Of a stretch of 59,987 nt of DNA, positions 25,639-32,517 are shown in pieces. The number at the start of each line of letters is the position of its first letter. Within the stretch, counting starts at the first letter, position 1. The stretch covers positions 1-59,987 of the forward strand of contig CAMCHQ010000013.1 of the NCBI GenBank assembly GCA_945874765.1, given 5' to 3'. A program made the translations under genes and the position numbers. This stretch comes from an uncultured Clostridia bacterium (GTDB lineage Bacteria > Bacillota > Clostridia > Oscillospirales > Acutalibacteraceae). The notes beneath the pieces are model-generated. The model was given only the letters and a program-made list of their open reading frames with translations. It made no database searches and was not told the origin of the DNA.

Positions 25639-26781
25639 TTACTCGGTTCTTGGATTTTTAGAGTGTTCAAAATACTTCCTTTCATAATCATCCGGGGATA
25701 CATAATTCAAGTATGAATGGCTGCGCTTGATGTTGTAGAAATTAATATACTCATCGATAATATTTATCAACTCTTTTTTGTTTCTAATATCAAAATAATG
25801 ATTAAAACATTCGGTTTTGAAATTTTGGAAAAATGACTCTATAACTGCATTATCATATGGTGTGCCCGGTTTTGAGAAAGATTGAATTACTCCGTATTCA
25901 ACTAACAAATCACAAAATGACTTTGATGTATAATTTGCACCCCTATCACTATGAAAAACTAATCCTTCATTTATATCTCTGCTCTCTATTGCTTTTCGGA
26001 AAGTGGTGTTAATTAGTCTTTTGCTATTAGTTTCGCCAACGGAATGAGCAATAATCTTTCTCGAATATAAATCCATAATTACACACAAGAAGAAATACTT
26101 TGGCTTTGCATTTCCTATCTGCAAATATGTAACGTCACTAACCCAAGCTTGATTTGGTCTTTGCGTATCGAACTTTCTATTAATGACATTACGCTTTTCA
26201 CCATTCAAAAATGCACAATAATTCTTATCCATTCTCAAGCTGTGAATATGCTCTTCTTGCATAATCTTGAGAATGGTGTTTTTACTTGCGTTAAAGCCTC
26301 TGTTTTTCAACTCGGCAGTAATCTTGTTTGCACCATATATATGATGGAACTCATTATCTATTTTTTCTATCTCCGGAAGTAACTCCGATTTCCTTTTGTT
26401 GTGAAGGTAATTCTTTCCTTTTCCTCGCTTTTGGTGATTATGAAAGGTGCCATGTGCCACATCAAGAGCATCACAAGACACATTTATTCCATATGTTTCC
26501 CAAATTTTGTCTATTAGATCTAATCTTTTTTCTAACGGAATCTCTTGAAAAAAATCTGCTTCGTGAATGATTTCAATCATACTCTCAAGCCTTTTAATTT
26601 TTTGCCTTTGTCTGTCAATTGTTTTTTGCATAGCAGTGATAGAAAAGCATTCCTTTGAGGAATTAATCCACTCATAGATTGTACTTTTGCTCACTCCGGT
26701 ATCCTTGTGTATTTTAGGAACACTTTCTCCATTTAAGTAACGGTTTACAACATCTTTTTTAAATTTATCACTATAATACAT
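25639..26781 (-). CDS. IS3-family transposase, single-frame
   Basis: DDE transposase of an insertion sequence. Residues 1-90 contain a helix-turn-helix (VPKIHKDTGVSKSTIYEWI) and a coiled coil, the usual OrfA part; the rest is the OrfB/rve part with the DDE triad in WVSDVTYL, VFHSDRGANY and NAVIESFFQNFK. In most IS3 members the two parts are joined by frameshifting; here one frame of 380 residues encodes both. The frame is intact and could be active. I could not define convincing terminal inverted repeats, so only the gene is given. Confidence 0.88.
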   Translation of the reverse strand: MYYSDKFKKDVVNRYLNGESVPKIHKDTGVSKSTIYEWINSSKECFSITAMQKTIDRQRQKIKRLESMIEIIHEADFFQEIPLEKRLDLIDKIWETYGINVSCDALDVAHGTFHNHQKRGKGKNYLHNKRKSELLPEIEKIDNEFHHIYGANKITAELKNRGFNASKNTILKIMQEEHIHSLRMDKNYCAFLNGEKRNVINRKFDTQRPNQAWVSDVTYLQIGNAKPKYFFLCVIMDLYSRKIIAHSVGETNSKRLINTTFRKAIESRDINEGLVFHSDRGANYTSKSFCDLLVEYGVIQSFSKPGTPYDNAVIESFFQNFKTECFNHYFDIRNKKELINIIDEYINFYNIKRSHSYLNYVSPDDYERKYFEHSKNPRTE

Positions 26782-27084
26782 CGTATTTTGTGATACCCCC
26801 TAATATAAAATTTATGCCTTTTATATTTCTCTTTACCGTCATTTAAGGTTCGAATTCTTGACCTAAAAAGAAAAAGAGGCTTGGATTTTTTGCTTTACTG
26901 AAAAATCACAAGCCTCTATTCTATCATTTAAGCCCTTAAAATGCAAAGAATCGGTAATCAATCGAACTAAGTGGTTCGAGAGATTAAACCGATTCAAATT
27001 TATTTCAAAAGAATTTATTGACAACAATGTATTCTTACATTATTATAAATATATTAGTATAATAAGAGAGTTGAGAAAATAATT
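26782..27084. other. Gap with tRNA scrap, hairpin and promoter
   Basis: Contains CCGTCATTTAAGGTTCGAATTCTT at 26836-26859, matching the 3' half of tRNA-Gln 2 but on the plus strand, a stem AGAGGCTTG/CAAGCCTCT at 26875-26917, and the rlmN-like promoter at 27018-27046. No gene is visible. Confidence 0.55.
27018..27046 (+). promoter_or_regulatory. Promoter of the RlmN/Cfr-family gene
   Basis: TTGACA at 27018-27023, 17 bases, TATTAT at 27041-27046. The transcript would start about 30 bases before the ATG at 27085, with AGAGAG as a weak ribosome site. Confidence 0.7.
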
Positions 27085-28092
27085 ATGCCAAAATTCAAAA
27101 AGGAAAACCCAATAACAGAGGAAATGATTTACAAGGATCCTTTTAACTACACATTAAAAGATATTTCACCAATTCTTGGAGAAAAAAAGGCAAATTCGTT
27201 TTACAAATCGATTTATCGTGCAAGAAATTTCAAACCTTATAAAACCATTAAAATAGTTGATATTTTCAACGGTGGAGACACTAGAAAATATGCATTTAAA
27301 TTAAATGATGGATATTGTATTGAAACTGTATGTATAAAAAGAAAGACAGGAACAACTATATGTGTAAGTACTATGGTGGGATGCCCTGTGGGTTGTTATT
27401 TTTGCGAATCAGGTAGCAATGGATTTGTGAGAAATTTAACAGCATCTGAAATAGTTCAACAGGTGCTATTAGTAAAAGAACGAGTTAATAGAATAGTTTT
27501 TATGGGGATGGGAGAACCATTGTTGAATTATGATAACCTAATAAAATCTATTCATATATTAAGGGATCGAAATGGATATAACTTTCCAACTGATGGTATC
27601 ACCATTTCCACAGTAGGTCCCTTAGCTCAATTAAAAAAGCTTAGAGAAGAACACATAAAGATCCAATTCACTTTATCACTACATGCTACAAACCAAAATA
27701 CTCGAGACAAAATCATTCCTCATATGAAGAATAATGACATTAACGAGGTTGTTGAAGCAGCATTGTCTTATTCGGAAAGACATAATAGAAAAATCACTAT
27801 TGCGTATCTGTTAATTCCAGGAGTAAATGATAAACCGAATGATGTTAGACAACTTGCTAAATGGTTTAGAAATAAAAATGTCATGATTAATCTATTGCAG
27901 TACAATGATACTGAGTGTAGTAGAATCCAACGTCCAAACAAACAACAATTGACTGTTTTCAAAAACAAATTACAAGAAAAAGGGTTGGATGTTACTATTA
28001 GAGAATCGCGTGGAAACAAAATAAATGCAGCTTGTGGGCAACTTGTTAGTTATCATAACAAGAAACGTTCTATGTCTGATAGAAATGAGTGA
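27085..28092 (+). CDS. RlmN/Cfr-family radical SAM rRNA methyltransferase
   Basis: Enzymes of this family methylate A2503 of 23S rRNA at C2 (RlmN) or C8 (Cfr, which gives multi-drug resistance). The radical SAM motif CxxxCxxC is GCPVGCYFC, followed by ESGSNGFVRNL where RlmN usually has ATGxxGFxRNL. GMGEPLLNYDN, ISTVGPLAQL, IPGVNDK and the methyl-accepting cysteine region INAACGQL are all present, so the enzyme should be active. 335 residues. Its place on a tRNA-linked island next to an IS, its own promoter and the changed motif suggest an acquired, divergent copy, not the housekeeping rlmN. Whether it modifies C2 or C8 cannot be told from sequence. Confidence 0.8.
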   Translation: MPKFKKENPITEEMIYKDPFNYTLKDISPILGEKKANSFYKSIYRARNFKPYKTIKIVDIFNGGDTRKYAFKLNDGYCIETVCIKRKTGTTICVSTMVGCPVGCYFCESGSNGFVRNLTASEIVQQVLLVKERVNRIVFMGMGEPLLNYDNLIKSIHILRDRNGYNFPTDGITISTVGPLAQLKKLREEHIKIQFTLSLHATNQNTRDKIIPHMKNNDINEVVEAALSYSERHNRKITIAYLLIPGVNDKPNDVRQLAKWFRNKNVMINLLQYNDTECSRIQRPNKQQLTVFKNKLQEKGLDVTIRESRGNKINAACGQLVSYHNKKRSMSDRNE

Positions 28093-28137
28093 TAAAAATC
28101 AAGTTAAATCTGAAAGATGCCGAAAGGAATGTGTTAT

Positions 28138-28399
28138 GAGGTTTTCTGATATGCATGTTCATTCTACTTTTTCTTCAGATGGAAAATCAAGTATGAATAA
28201 GGTCATTACAGATGAGGAGAAAAGGTTGGTTGAGCTGATGGCAAGACATCAAGAACAATTATCTTCTTTCCTAAAGAATAACGAATTGGTTGTGTTTGAA
28301 AAATATATTGATTGCTTTACTGAATACACTTCGTTGATTGAATGTCAGGCGTTTGAAATAGGATTCAAGTTGGCGGTAAAAATGTTAAAAAATAATTAG
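28138..28399 (+). CDS. Chimeric ORF: PHP-domain start joined to DUF6809 protein
   Basis: 87 residues. The first 20 (MRFSDMHVHSTFSSDGKSSM) are the unmistakable start of a PHP-type phosphoesterase (histidinol-phosphatase-like, with the DMHVH metal motif). From residue 21 (NKVITDEEKRLVELMARHQE) the protein is a DUF6809 member closely like the one at 25059. The ribosome site AAAGGA and ATG thus come from a different gene than the body. It looks like a recombination join; translation is likely because start and frame are intact. Confidence 0.6.
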
Positions 28400-28440
28400 G
28401 CTACCCCTGGTCTAATCATTTATACTATAACAATTAAAAG
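28391..28440. repeat. AATAATTAGACTA dispersed motif, copy 5
   Basis: Begins inside the end of the chimeric DUF6809 gene, as copy 3 does at 25303, and is again followed by a hairpin AAAAAAGAGCTGA/TCAGCTCTTTTTT (28468-28496). Confidence 0.7.
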
Positions 28441-28526
28441 ACCCGTTTTGAATTATATATGCAAAAGAAAAAAGAGCTGAAAATCAGCTCTTTTTTAGTG
28501 GAAGCGAAGCAAGGACTATAACACAT

Positions 28527-28566
28527 ACAAACAGAGTCCGGTGTGCTAACGTGACACTACATCGCT
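28527..28566 (-). pseudogene. Degenerate tRNA-Gln 1 remnant
   Basis: CAAACAGAGTCCGGTGTGCT and ACACTACATCGCT correspond to the 5' half of 10792-10865, with the anticodon triplet region altered and the 3' half replaced by unrelated sequence. Confidence 0.6.
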
Positions 28567-28830
28567 ATGTATTAAATTGAATTGAACATTAGAGGATTGT
28601 CTCTTAAATGTCTCTGTGATTATTACCGTAAATTTACTTAAATTTACGTTTCGATTTTCAAAATCAATAGATTTATGCCTAATTTTTGGTGTCTCTCAAG
28701 TGTCTCACTAAAGATTTTATCATATTTTTACAAGCCGAAAAATACGGCTATTTTGGGCAATTTGTGGTCATTTTGGCATAAAAAAAGGCTTGAAAACCGA
28801 TGTTTTCAAGCCTGCTGGCAGAGGTATAAG

Positions 28831-28886
28831 AACCTGCACTTTGTGCAGAATCTTGGCGTTCGGGCGTAAAACGCCCTCGGCTAAAG
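28831..28886. repeat. 56-bp palindromic element, copy 3
   Basis: One base different from copy 2 (TCTTGGCG for CCTTGGCG). It lies next to an extra tRNA-Gln 3' end (GGCAGAGGTATAAG at 28817-28830). Confidence 0.75.
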
Positions 28887-28953
28887 GATTCTTCGAATCC
28901 TTACTTCTTCGCAGAAGAAGAAAACAGGCACCTGATGGTACCTGTTTTCCTCT

Positions 28954-29027
28954 TGGCAGAGGTATAAGGATTCGAACCTTAAATGACGGAGTCAGAGTCC
29001 GGAGTGTTACCGTTACACTATACCTCT
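28954..29027 (-). tRNA. tRNA-Gln (anticodon CUG), copy 2, intact
   Basis: Minus-strand cloverleaf: acceptor AGAGGTA/TACCTCT, T loop TTCGAAT, anticodon loop CTCTGAC with CTG at 28995-28993, encoded CCA. A terminator-like hairpin, AAAACAGG/CCTGTTTT, follows at 28921-28948. The gene is the target whose 3' half is scattered through the hot spot. Confidence 0.85.
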
Positions 29028-29118
29028 ATATTATTCAAAGCGGTGGGACATTGCTGTCGCCGTATCGCTTAGTGCTGAATAATATTATCATATTTATATA
29101 AAAAAGTCAATAGAAAAA

Positions 29119-30264
29119 TTATTCTTTTTCTTTATTTTTGTAATTTTCGAGAAAATTATGCTTTATTCCGTCTTTTTTATAAGCGATTATTGTATCGAGA
29201 TTGACGTTTTCAACGCTCTTGAAAATATTGCTTTCAACCTGAGGGTTGATTTTGCTCATCTGCCTGATCATATTCTTGATTTCCTGCCTTTTTGACGCAT
29301 TGTCGGGGTTGCAGGAGGTACAGGTGTCGGTAAATTTGCAAGCGCACTGAATGAAATGCAAATCGTTATAATCTCTCCAGCGCTTAATCTCGTCCTCACG
29401 GATAAGATACATAGGGCGGATAAGTTCCATACCCTCAAAATTAGTCGAGTGAAGTTTAGGCATCATAGTCTGCACCTGACCGCCGTAGAGCATACCCATC
29501 AAAATGGTTTCAATAACGTCGTCATAATGGTGACCGAGTGCGATTTTGTTACAGCCGAGCTCCTTTGCCTTATTGTAAAGATGACCTCTTCTCATTCTTG
29601 CGCAAAGATAGCAGGGGGACTTTTCAACGTGGAGCACCGATTCAAAAATATTCGATTCAAAAACCGTTATCGGCACGTTCAAAAGCTTAGCGTTTTTCTC
29701 AATAATCTCTCTGTTTTCGGGGCTGTAGCCGGGGTCCATAACAAGATATACAACCTCAAAAGGAAATTTGTTATGCCTTTTAAGCTCCTGAAAAAGCTTC
29801 GCCATAAGCATAGAATCCTTACCGCCCGAAATGCAAACGGCGATTTTGTCACCCTCTTCAACAAGCTGATAATCGTTGATTGCGGCGGTGAATTTGCTCC
29901 AAATTCCTTTGTGAAATTTCTTGTTTATGCTTCTTTCAACATCCTTGGCTCTGTCATTGTCACTTTTAAGATTTGCAAGCATATAGCCATAGTAGCCCTC
30001 TTTTAAATTAGCCGCATTAAAACCGTGCTCTCTTAAATTTTCCGCAATCGGGTCACTGATAATTCCGCTTTTGCAGCAGATAATCAACAGTTTATCATTC
30101 GGGAGAGTATCAAGTTTTTCTTCAAGGCGGTTTTGCGGAATATTAACAGCGCCGTTTATTGTGCCGTAAGCAAATGCTATTTCATCTCTGATATCAATAA
30201 CAACATATTCGTCGCTTTTCAGCTCAAGCATTTCGCTTACACTTATTTCTTCATATTTTTTCAT
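29119..30264 (-). CDS. Rhodanese-TtcA fusion (tRNA 2-thiolation-type PP-loop ATPase)
   Basis: TtcA-type enzymes activate C32 of tRNA with ATP and replace oxygen by sulfur. Residues 1-95 are a rhodanese domain with loop CCKSGIIS, which could deliver persulfide sulfur. From about residue 125 a PP-loop ATPase begins with the P-loop SGGKDSMLMAK; CYLCARMRRG and the later CACKFTDTCTSC cysteines fit the iron-sulfur/sulfur-carrying sites. 381 residues. Fusing sulfur donor and thiolase in one chain is uncommon but known among Firmicutes. It sits just outside the hot spot, 20 bases after tcdA on the same strand. Confidence 0.75.
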   Translation of the reverse strand: MKKYEEISVSEMLELKSDEYVVIDIRDEIAFAYGTINGAVNIPQNRLEEKLDTLPNDKLLIICCKSGIISDPIAENLREHGFNAANLKEGYYGYMLANLKSDNDRAKDVERSINKKFHKGIWSKFTAAINDYQLVEEGDKIAVCISGGKDSMLMAKLFQELKRHNKFPFEVVYLVMDPGYSPENREIIEKNAKLLNVPITVFESNIFESVLHVEKSPCYLCARMRRGHLYNKAKELGCNKIALGHHYDDVIETILMGMLYGGQVQTMMPKLHSTNFEGMELIRPMYLIREDEIKRWRDYNDLHFIQCACKFTDTCTSCNPDNASKRQEIKNMIRQMSKINPQVESNIFKSVENVNLDTIIAYKKDGIKHNFLENYKNKEKE

Positions 30265-30285
30265 AACATTTCCCTGAATATCAAT

Positions 30286-31041
30286 TTATTTTTTGATAAG
30301 GTCTTTGATAACCTCACCTGCGATAATTAAGCCGACCGTTGACGGAACGAATGCGTTACTGCCGGGTATCTGCCTTCTTGCTGTGCATTTTCTCTTAGTT
30401 CCCGGAGGGCAAACACAATGGTATTTACAGCTGTTTGCCATATCTTCCTTCGGCTTAATCGGAGTTTCCTTTGAATAAACTACTTTAAGTTTACGAACTT
30501 TTCGCTTTTTAAGCTCATATCTCATAACTCTTGCAAGAGGGTCAACGCTTGTTTTGTAAATGTCGGATACCTCAAAAGCGGTCGGGTCCATTTTATTTCC
30601 CGCACCCATTGAGCAGATGATAGGGGTATTATGCTCTTTTGCCTGCATAACAAGTGCGATTTTGCCCGATACGGTATCGATTGCGTCAACCACATAATCG
30701 TATTTTGAAAAATCAAATTCATCTGCCGTCTCGCTTGAATAAAACGTTTGGTGCTTATATACAACACAGTCGGGATTGATTGATTTAATTCTTTCTTCTG
30801 CAACGTCAACTTTGAATTTGCCTATCGTATCGGTAGTCGCAATAATCTGTCTGTTTATATTGGTTAAGCAAACTTTATCATCATCAATAATGTCGATAGC
30901 GCCGATACCGCTTCTCACCAAAGCCTCAACAGTATATCCGCCGACACCGCCGACGCCGAAAACTGCCACACGTGAATTTTTAAGTCTTTCCATAGCTTCG
31001 TTTCCTACTAATAATTCAGTTCTTGAAAAACGGTTTAACAT
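30286..31041 (-). CDS. tcdA: tRNA threonylcarbamoyladenosine dehydratase
   Basis: E1-like enzyme that cyclises t6A37 of tRNA to ct6A using ATP. 251 residues with the nucleotide-binding VAVFGVGGVGGYTVEALVRSG, the adenylation-site NINRQI, and DAIDTVSGK. The C-terminal region holds a CKYHCVCPPGTKRKC cysteine set near TcdA-type ends. Paired with a tRNA thiolase gene, so this is a small tRNA-modification operon. Confidence 0.85.
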   Translation of the reverse strand: MLNRFSRTELLVGNEAMERLKNSRVAVFGVGGVGGYTVEALVRSGIGAIDIIDDDKVCLTNINRQIIATTDTIGKFKVDVAEERIKSINPDCVVYKHQTFYSSETADEFDFSKYDYVVDAIDTVSGKIALVMQAKEHNTPIICSMGAGNKMDPTAFEVSDIYKTSVDPLARVMRYELKKRKVRKLKVVYSKETPIKPKEDMANSCKYHCVCPPGTKRKCTARRQIPGSNAFVPSTVGLIIAGEVIKDLIKK

Positions 31042-31162
31042 AACTACACCACCGATAATATTGTTTTAATTTATTATTTTATAAGATTATATATTTCTTA
31101 ACCTACCTTGTCAATAGGTTAAACTGTCTATACGTCAATTTATTAACAAACAATTACAGATA

Positions 31163-31191
31163 TTGACATTTGTCAGAAAAATGTGTATAAC
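31163..31191 (+). promoter_or_regulatory. Promoter with palindrome before trxB
   Basis: TTGACA (31163-31168), 17 bases, TATAAC (31186-31191). A perfect palindrome TGACATTTGTCA overlaps the -35 box. Its core resembles the Crp/Fnr operator at 24248-24262 but with a different arm spacing. Confidence 0.6.
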
Positions 31192-31243
31192 TAAGATGAA
31201 TTGAGTAATAATTATAACAAAAATCGGAGAAAACGGGAATTTT

Positions 31244-32116
31244 ATGAGATATGATATAGGAATAATCGGAACGGGTCCTGCCGGTATTTCTGCCGCAATT
31301 ACAGCTAAGATAAGGAATAAAAATATTATTTTATTCGGAAGCGGTAATTTGAGCGAGAAAATGGCAAAGGCTCACTCGATAAAAAATTATACGGGCTTGC
31401 CTGATGTGACGGGTGAAGAACTTGCAAATGCCATGAAAAAGCACCTTGAAAGCCTTGATATAAAAATTACGGATAAAAAGGTGAATGCCGTTTATTCTAT
31501 GGGCAAATATTTTGCGCTTCAAGTCGGCAAGGAAATGGTTGAATGCTCTTCTCTTATACTTGCAACAGGCGTTGTTCAGTCCAAAACACTTGAAAATGAG
31601 GATAAATTTATCGGCAGGGGAGTAAGTTACTGCGCTACTTGTGACGCTCATTTTTGCAAGGGTAAAGACGTCGGAGTCATTGCTTACGGCAAAGAAGCAG
31701 AAGAGGACGCAAAGTTTTTAAGCGAAACGTGCCAAACGGTTAAGTATTTTCCGCTTTATGATTTTGACCCCGAAACTTTTGACGGAATAGAAAATATAGA
31801 AATAATCAATGACAAGCCGCTCGGTTTTATCGGTGAAAAGAAGGCTGACAAAATAGTTTGCCGAAGCGGTGAGTATGACGCATTTTCAACCTTTATAATA
31901 AGGGACAGCATTGCCGCTGATAAACTTGTACCCGGTCTTAAAACCGACGGGGCACACGTGACTGTCGATTTACAGATGAAAACAAATATTAACGGTCTTT
32001 TTGCCTGCGGTGATATTGCGGGTAAGCCGTATCAATATATTAAAGCAGCAGGGCAGGGAAATGTTGCGGCACTTTCAGCCGTTTCCTACCTTGCAAATCA
32101 AAATAAAGGAGAATAA
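31244..32116 (+). CDS. Thioredoxin reductase-like flavoprotein with degenerate NADPH site
   Basis: Reduces thioredoxin, encoded just downstream. FAD-binding GIIGTGPAGISAAI, redox-active CATC (YCATCDAHF) and the second FAD motif NINGLFACGDIAGKPYQYIKAA are intact. The NADPH-binding region is not: the usual GGGxSAxEEA is VIAYGKEAEEDA and the HRRxxFRA arginines are absent (KYFPLYDFD). At 290 residues it is also shorter than NADPH enzymes. Clostridia are known to have ferredoxin-dependent flavin thioredoxin reductases that lack NADPH binding, and this gene fits that group. Confidence 0.8.
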   Translation: MRYDIGIIGTGPAGISAAITAKIRNKNIILFGSGNLSEKMAKAHSIKNYTGLPDVTGEELANAMKKHLESLDIKITDKKVNAVYSMGKYFALQVGKEMVECSSLILATGVVQSKTLENEDKFIGRGVSYCATCDAHFCKGKDVGVIAYGKEAEEDAKFLSETCQTVKYFPLYDFDPETFDGIENIEIINDKPLGFIGEKKADKIVCRSGEYDAFSTFIIRDSIAADKLVPGLKTDGAHVTVDLQMKTNINGLFACGDIAGKPYQYIKAAGQGNVAALSAVSYLANQNKGE

Positions 32117-32120
32117 CAAA

Positions 32121-32432
32121 ATGATTGAAGAAATTAAAAACAGTGATTTTACAGACGTATTAAACAGCAAACTTGCCGTTGTCGATTTTTCTGCCGTTTG
32201 GTGCGGTCCGTGCCAAATGCTTGCACCTGTTATGGAGGAACTTTCCGACGAAATGGACGGCGAGGTTGATTTCTTTTCGGCAGACGTTGACGAAAACAGG
32301 GATTTGGCATATCAATTTGATATTCAAAGCATTCCTGCAATTGTGGTTTTTGCAAACGGTGAAGAGGTTACAAGAACGGTTGGTTTTCAGCCAAAAGAAG
32401 AACTTAAGGAACTTATCGAAAGTTGTATGTAA
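32121..32432 (+). CDS. trxA: Thioredoxin
   Basis: 103 residues with WCGPC (SAVWCGPCQML) and the cis-Pro loop QSIPAIVV. AAAGGAG lies 8 bases before ATG 32121. Starts 4 bases after its reductase and is surely co-transcribed. Distinct from the thioredoxin of the redox operon at 23860. Confidence 0.9.
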   Translation: MIEEIKNSDFTDVLNSKLAVVDFSAVWCGPCQMLAPVMEELSDEMDGEVDFFSADVDENRDLAYQFDIQSIPAIVVFANGEEVTRTVGFQPKEELKELIESCM

Positions 32433-32463
32433 TTTCGGTTGCGAATAAGCAGCTTAAATAAAA

Positions 32464-32504
32464 AAGGATTAGATATTCGTAAATAATACGTTTATCTAAT
32501 CCTT
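32464..32504. terminator. Shared terminator between convergent genes
   Basis: AAGGATTAGATA and TATCTAATCCTT form a 12-bp stem with A and T runs outside, between the thioredoxin gene and the NSS transporter, which converge. Confidence 0.75.
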
Positions 32505-32517
32505 ATTTTTTATTGTT

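Larger units (their letters stand above)
28500..29027. repeat. tRNA-Gln duplication block, copy C
   Basis: Third copy of the block. tRNA-Gln 1 is reduced to a scrambled 5' half (28527-28566). The spacer with the repeat at 28599-28619, the AGGCTTGAAAAC hairpin (28786-28813) and the 56-bp element (28831-28886) follow copy B closely. tRNA-Gln 2 is complete. Confidence 0.75.

Noticed and set aside
25577..26820. Terminal inverted repeats of the IS3 element
   Set aside because: No pair of matching ends could be found by eye near the transposase gene, so the element borders are left open.
28675..29101. Plus-strand frames across tRNA block C
   Set aside because: They cross an intact tRNA gene and repeats on the other strand and have no ribosome site.
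29356..30006. Plus-strand frame of 216 codons opposite the rhodanese-TtcA gene
   Set aside because: Antisense shadow; all recognised motifs are on the minus strand.
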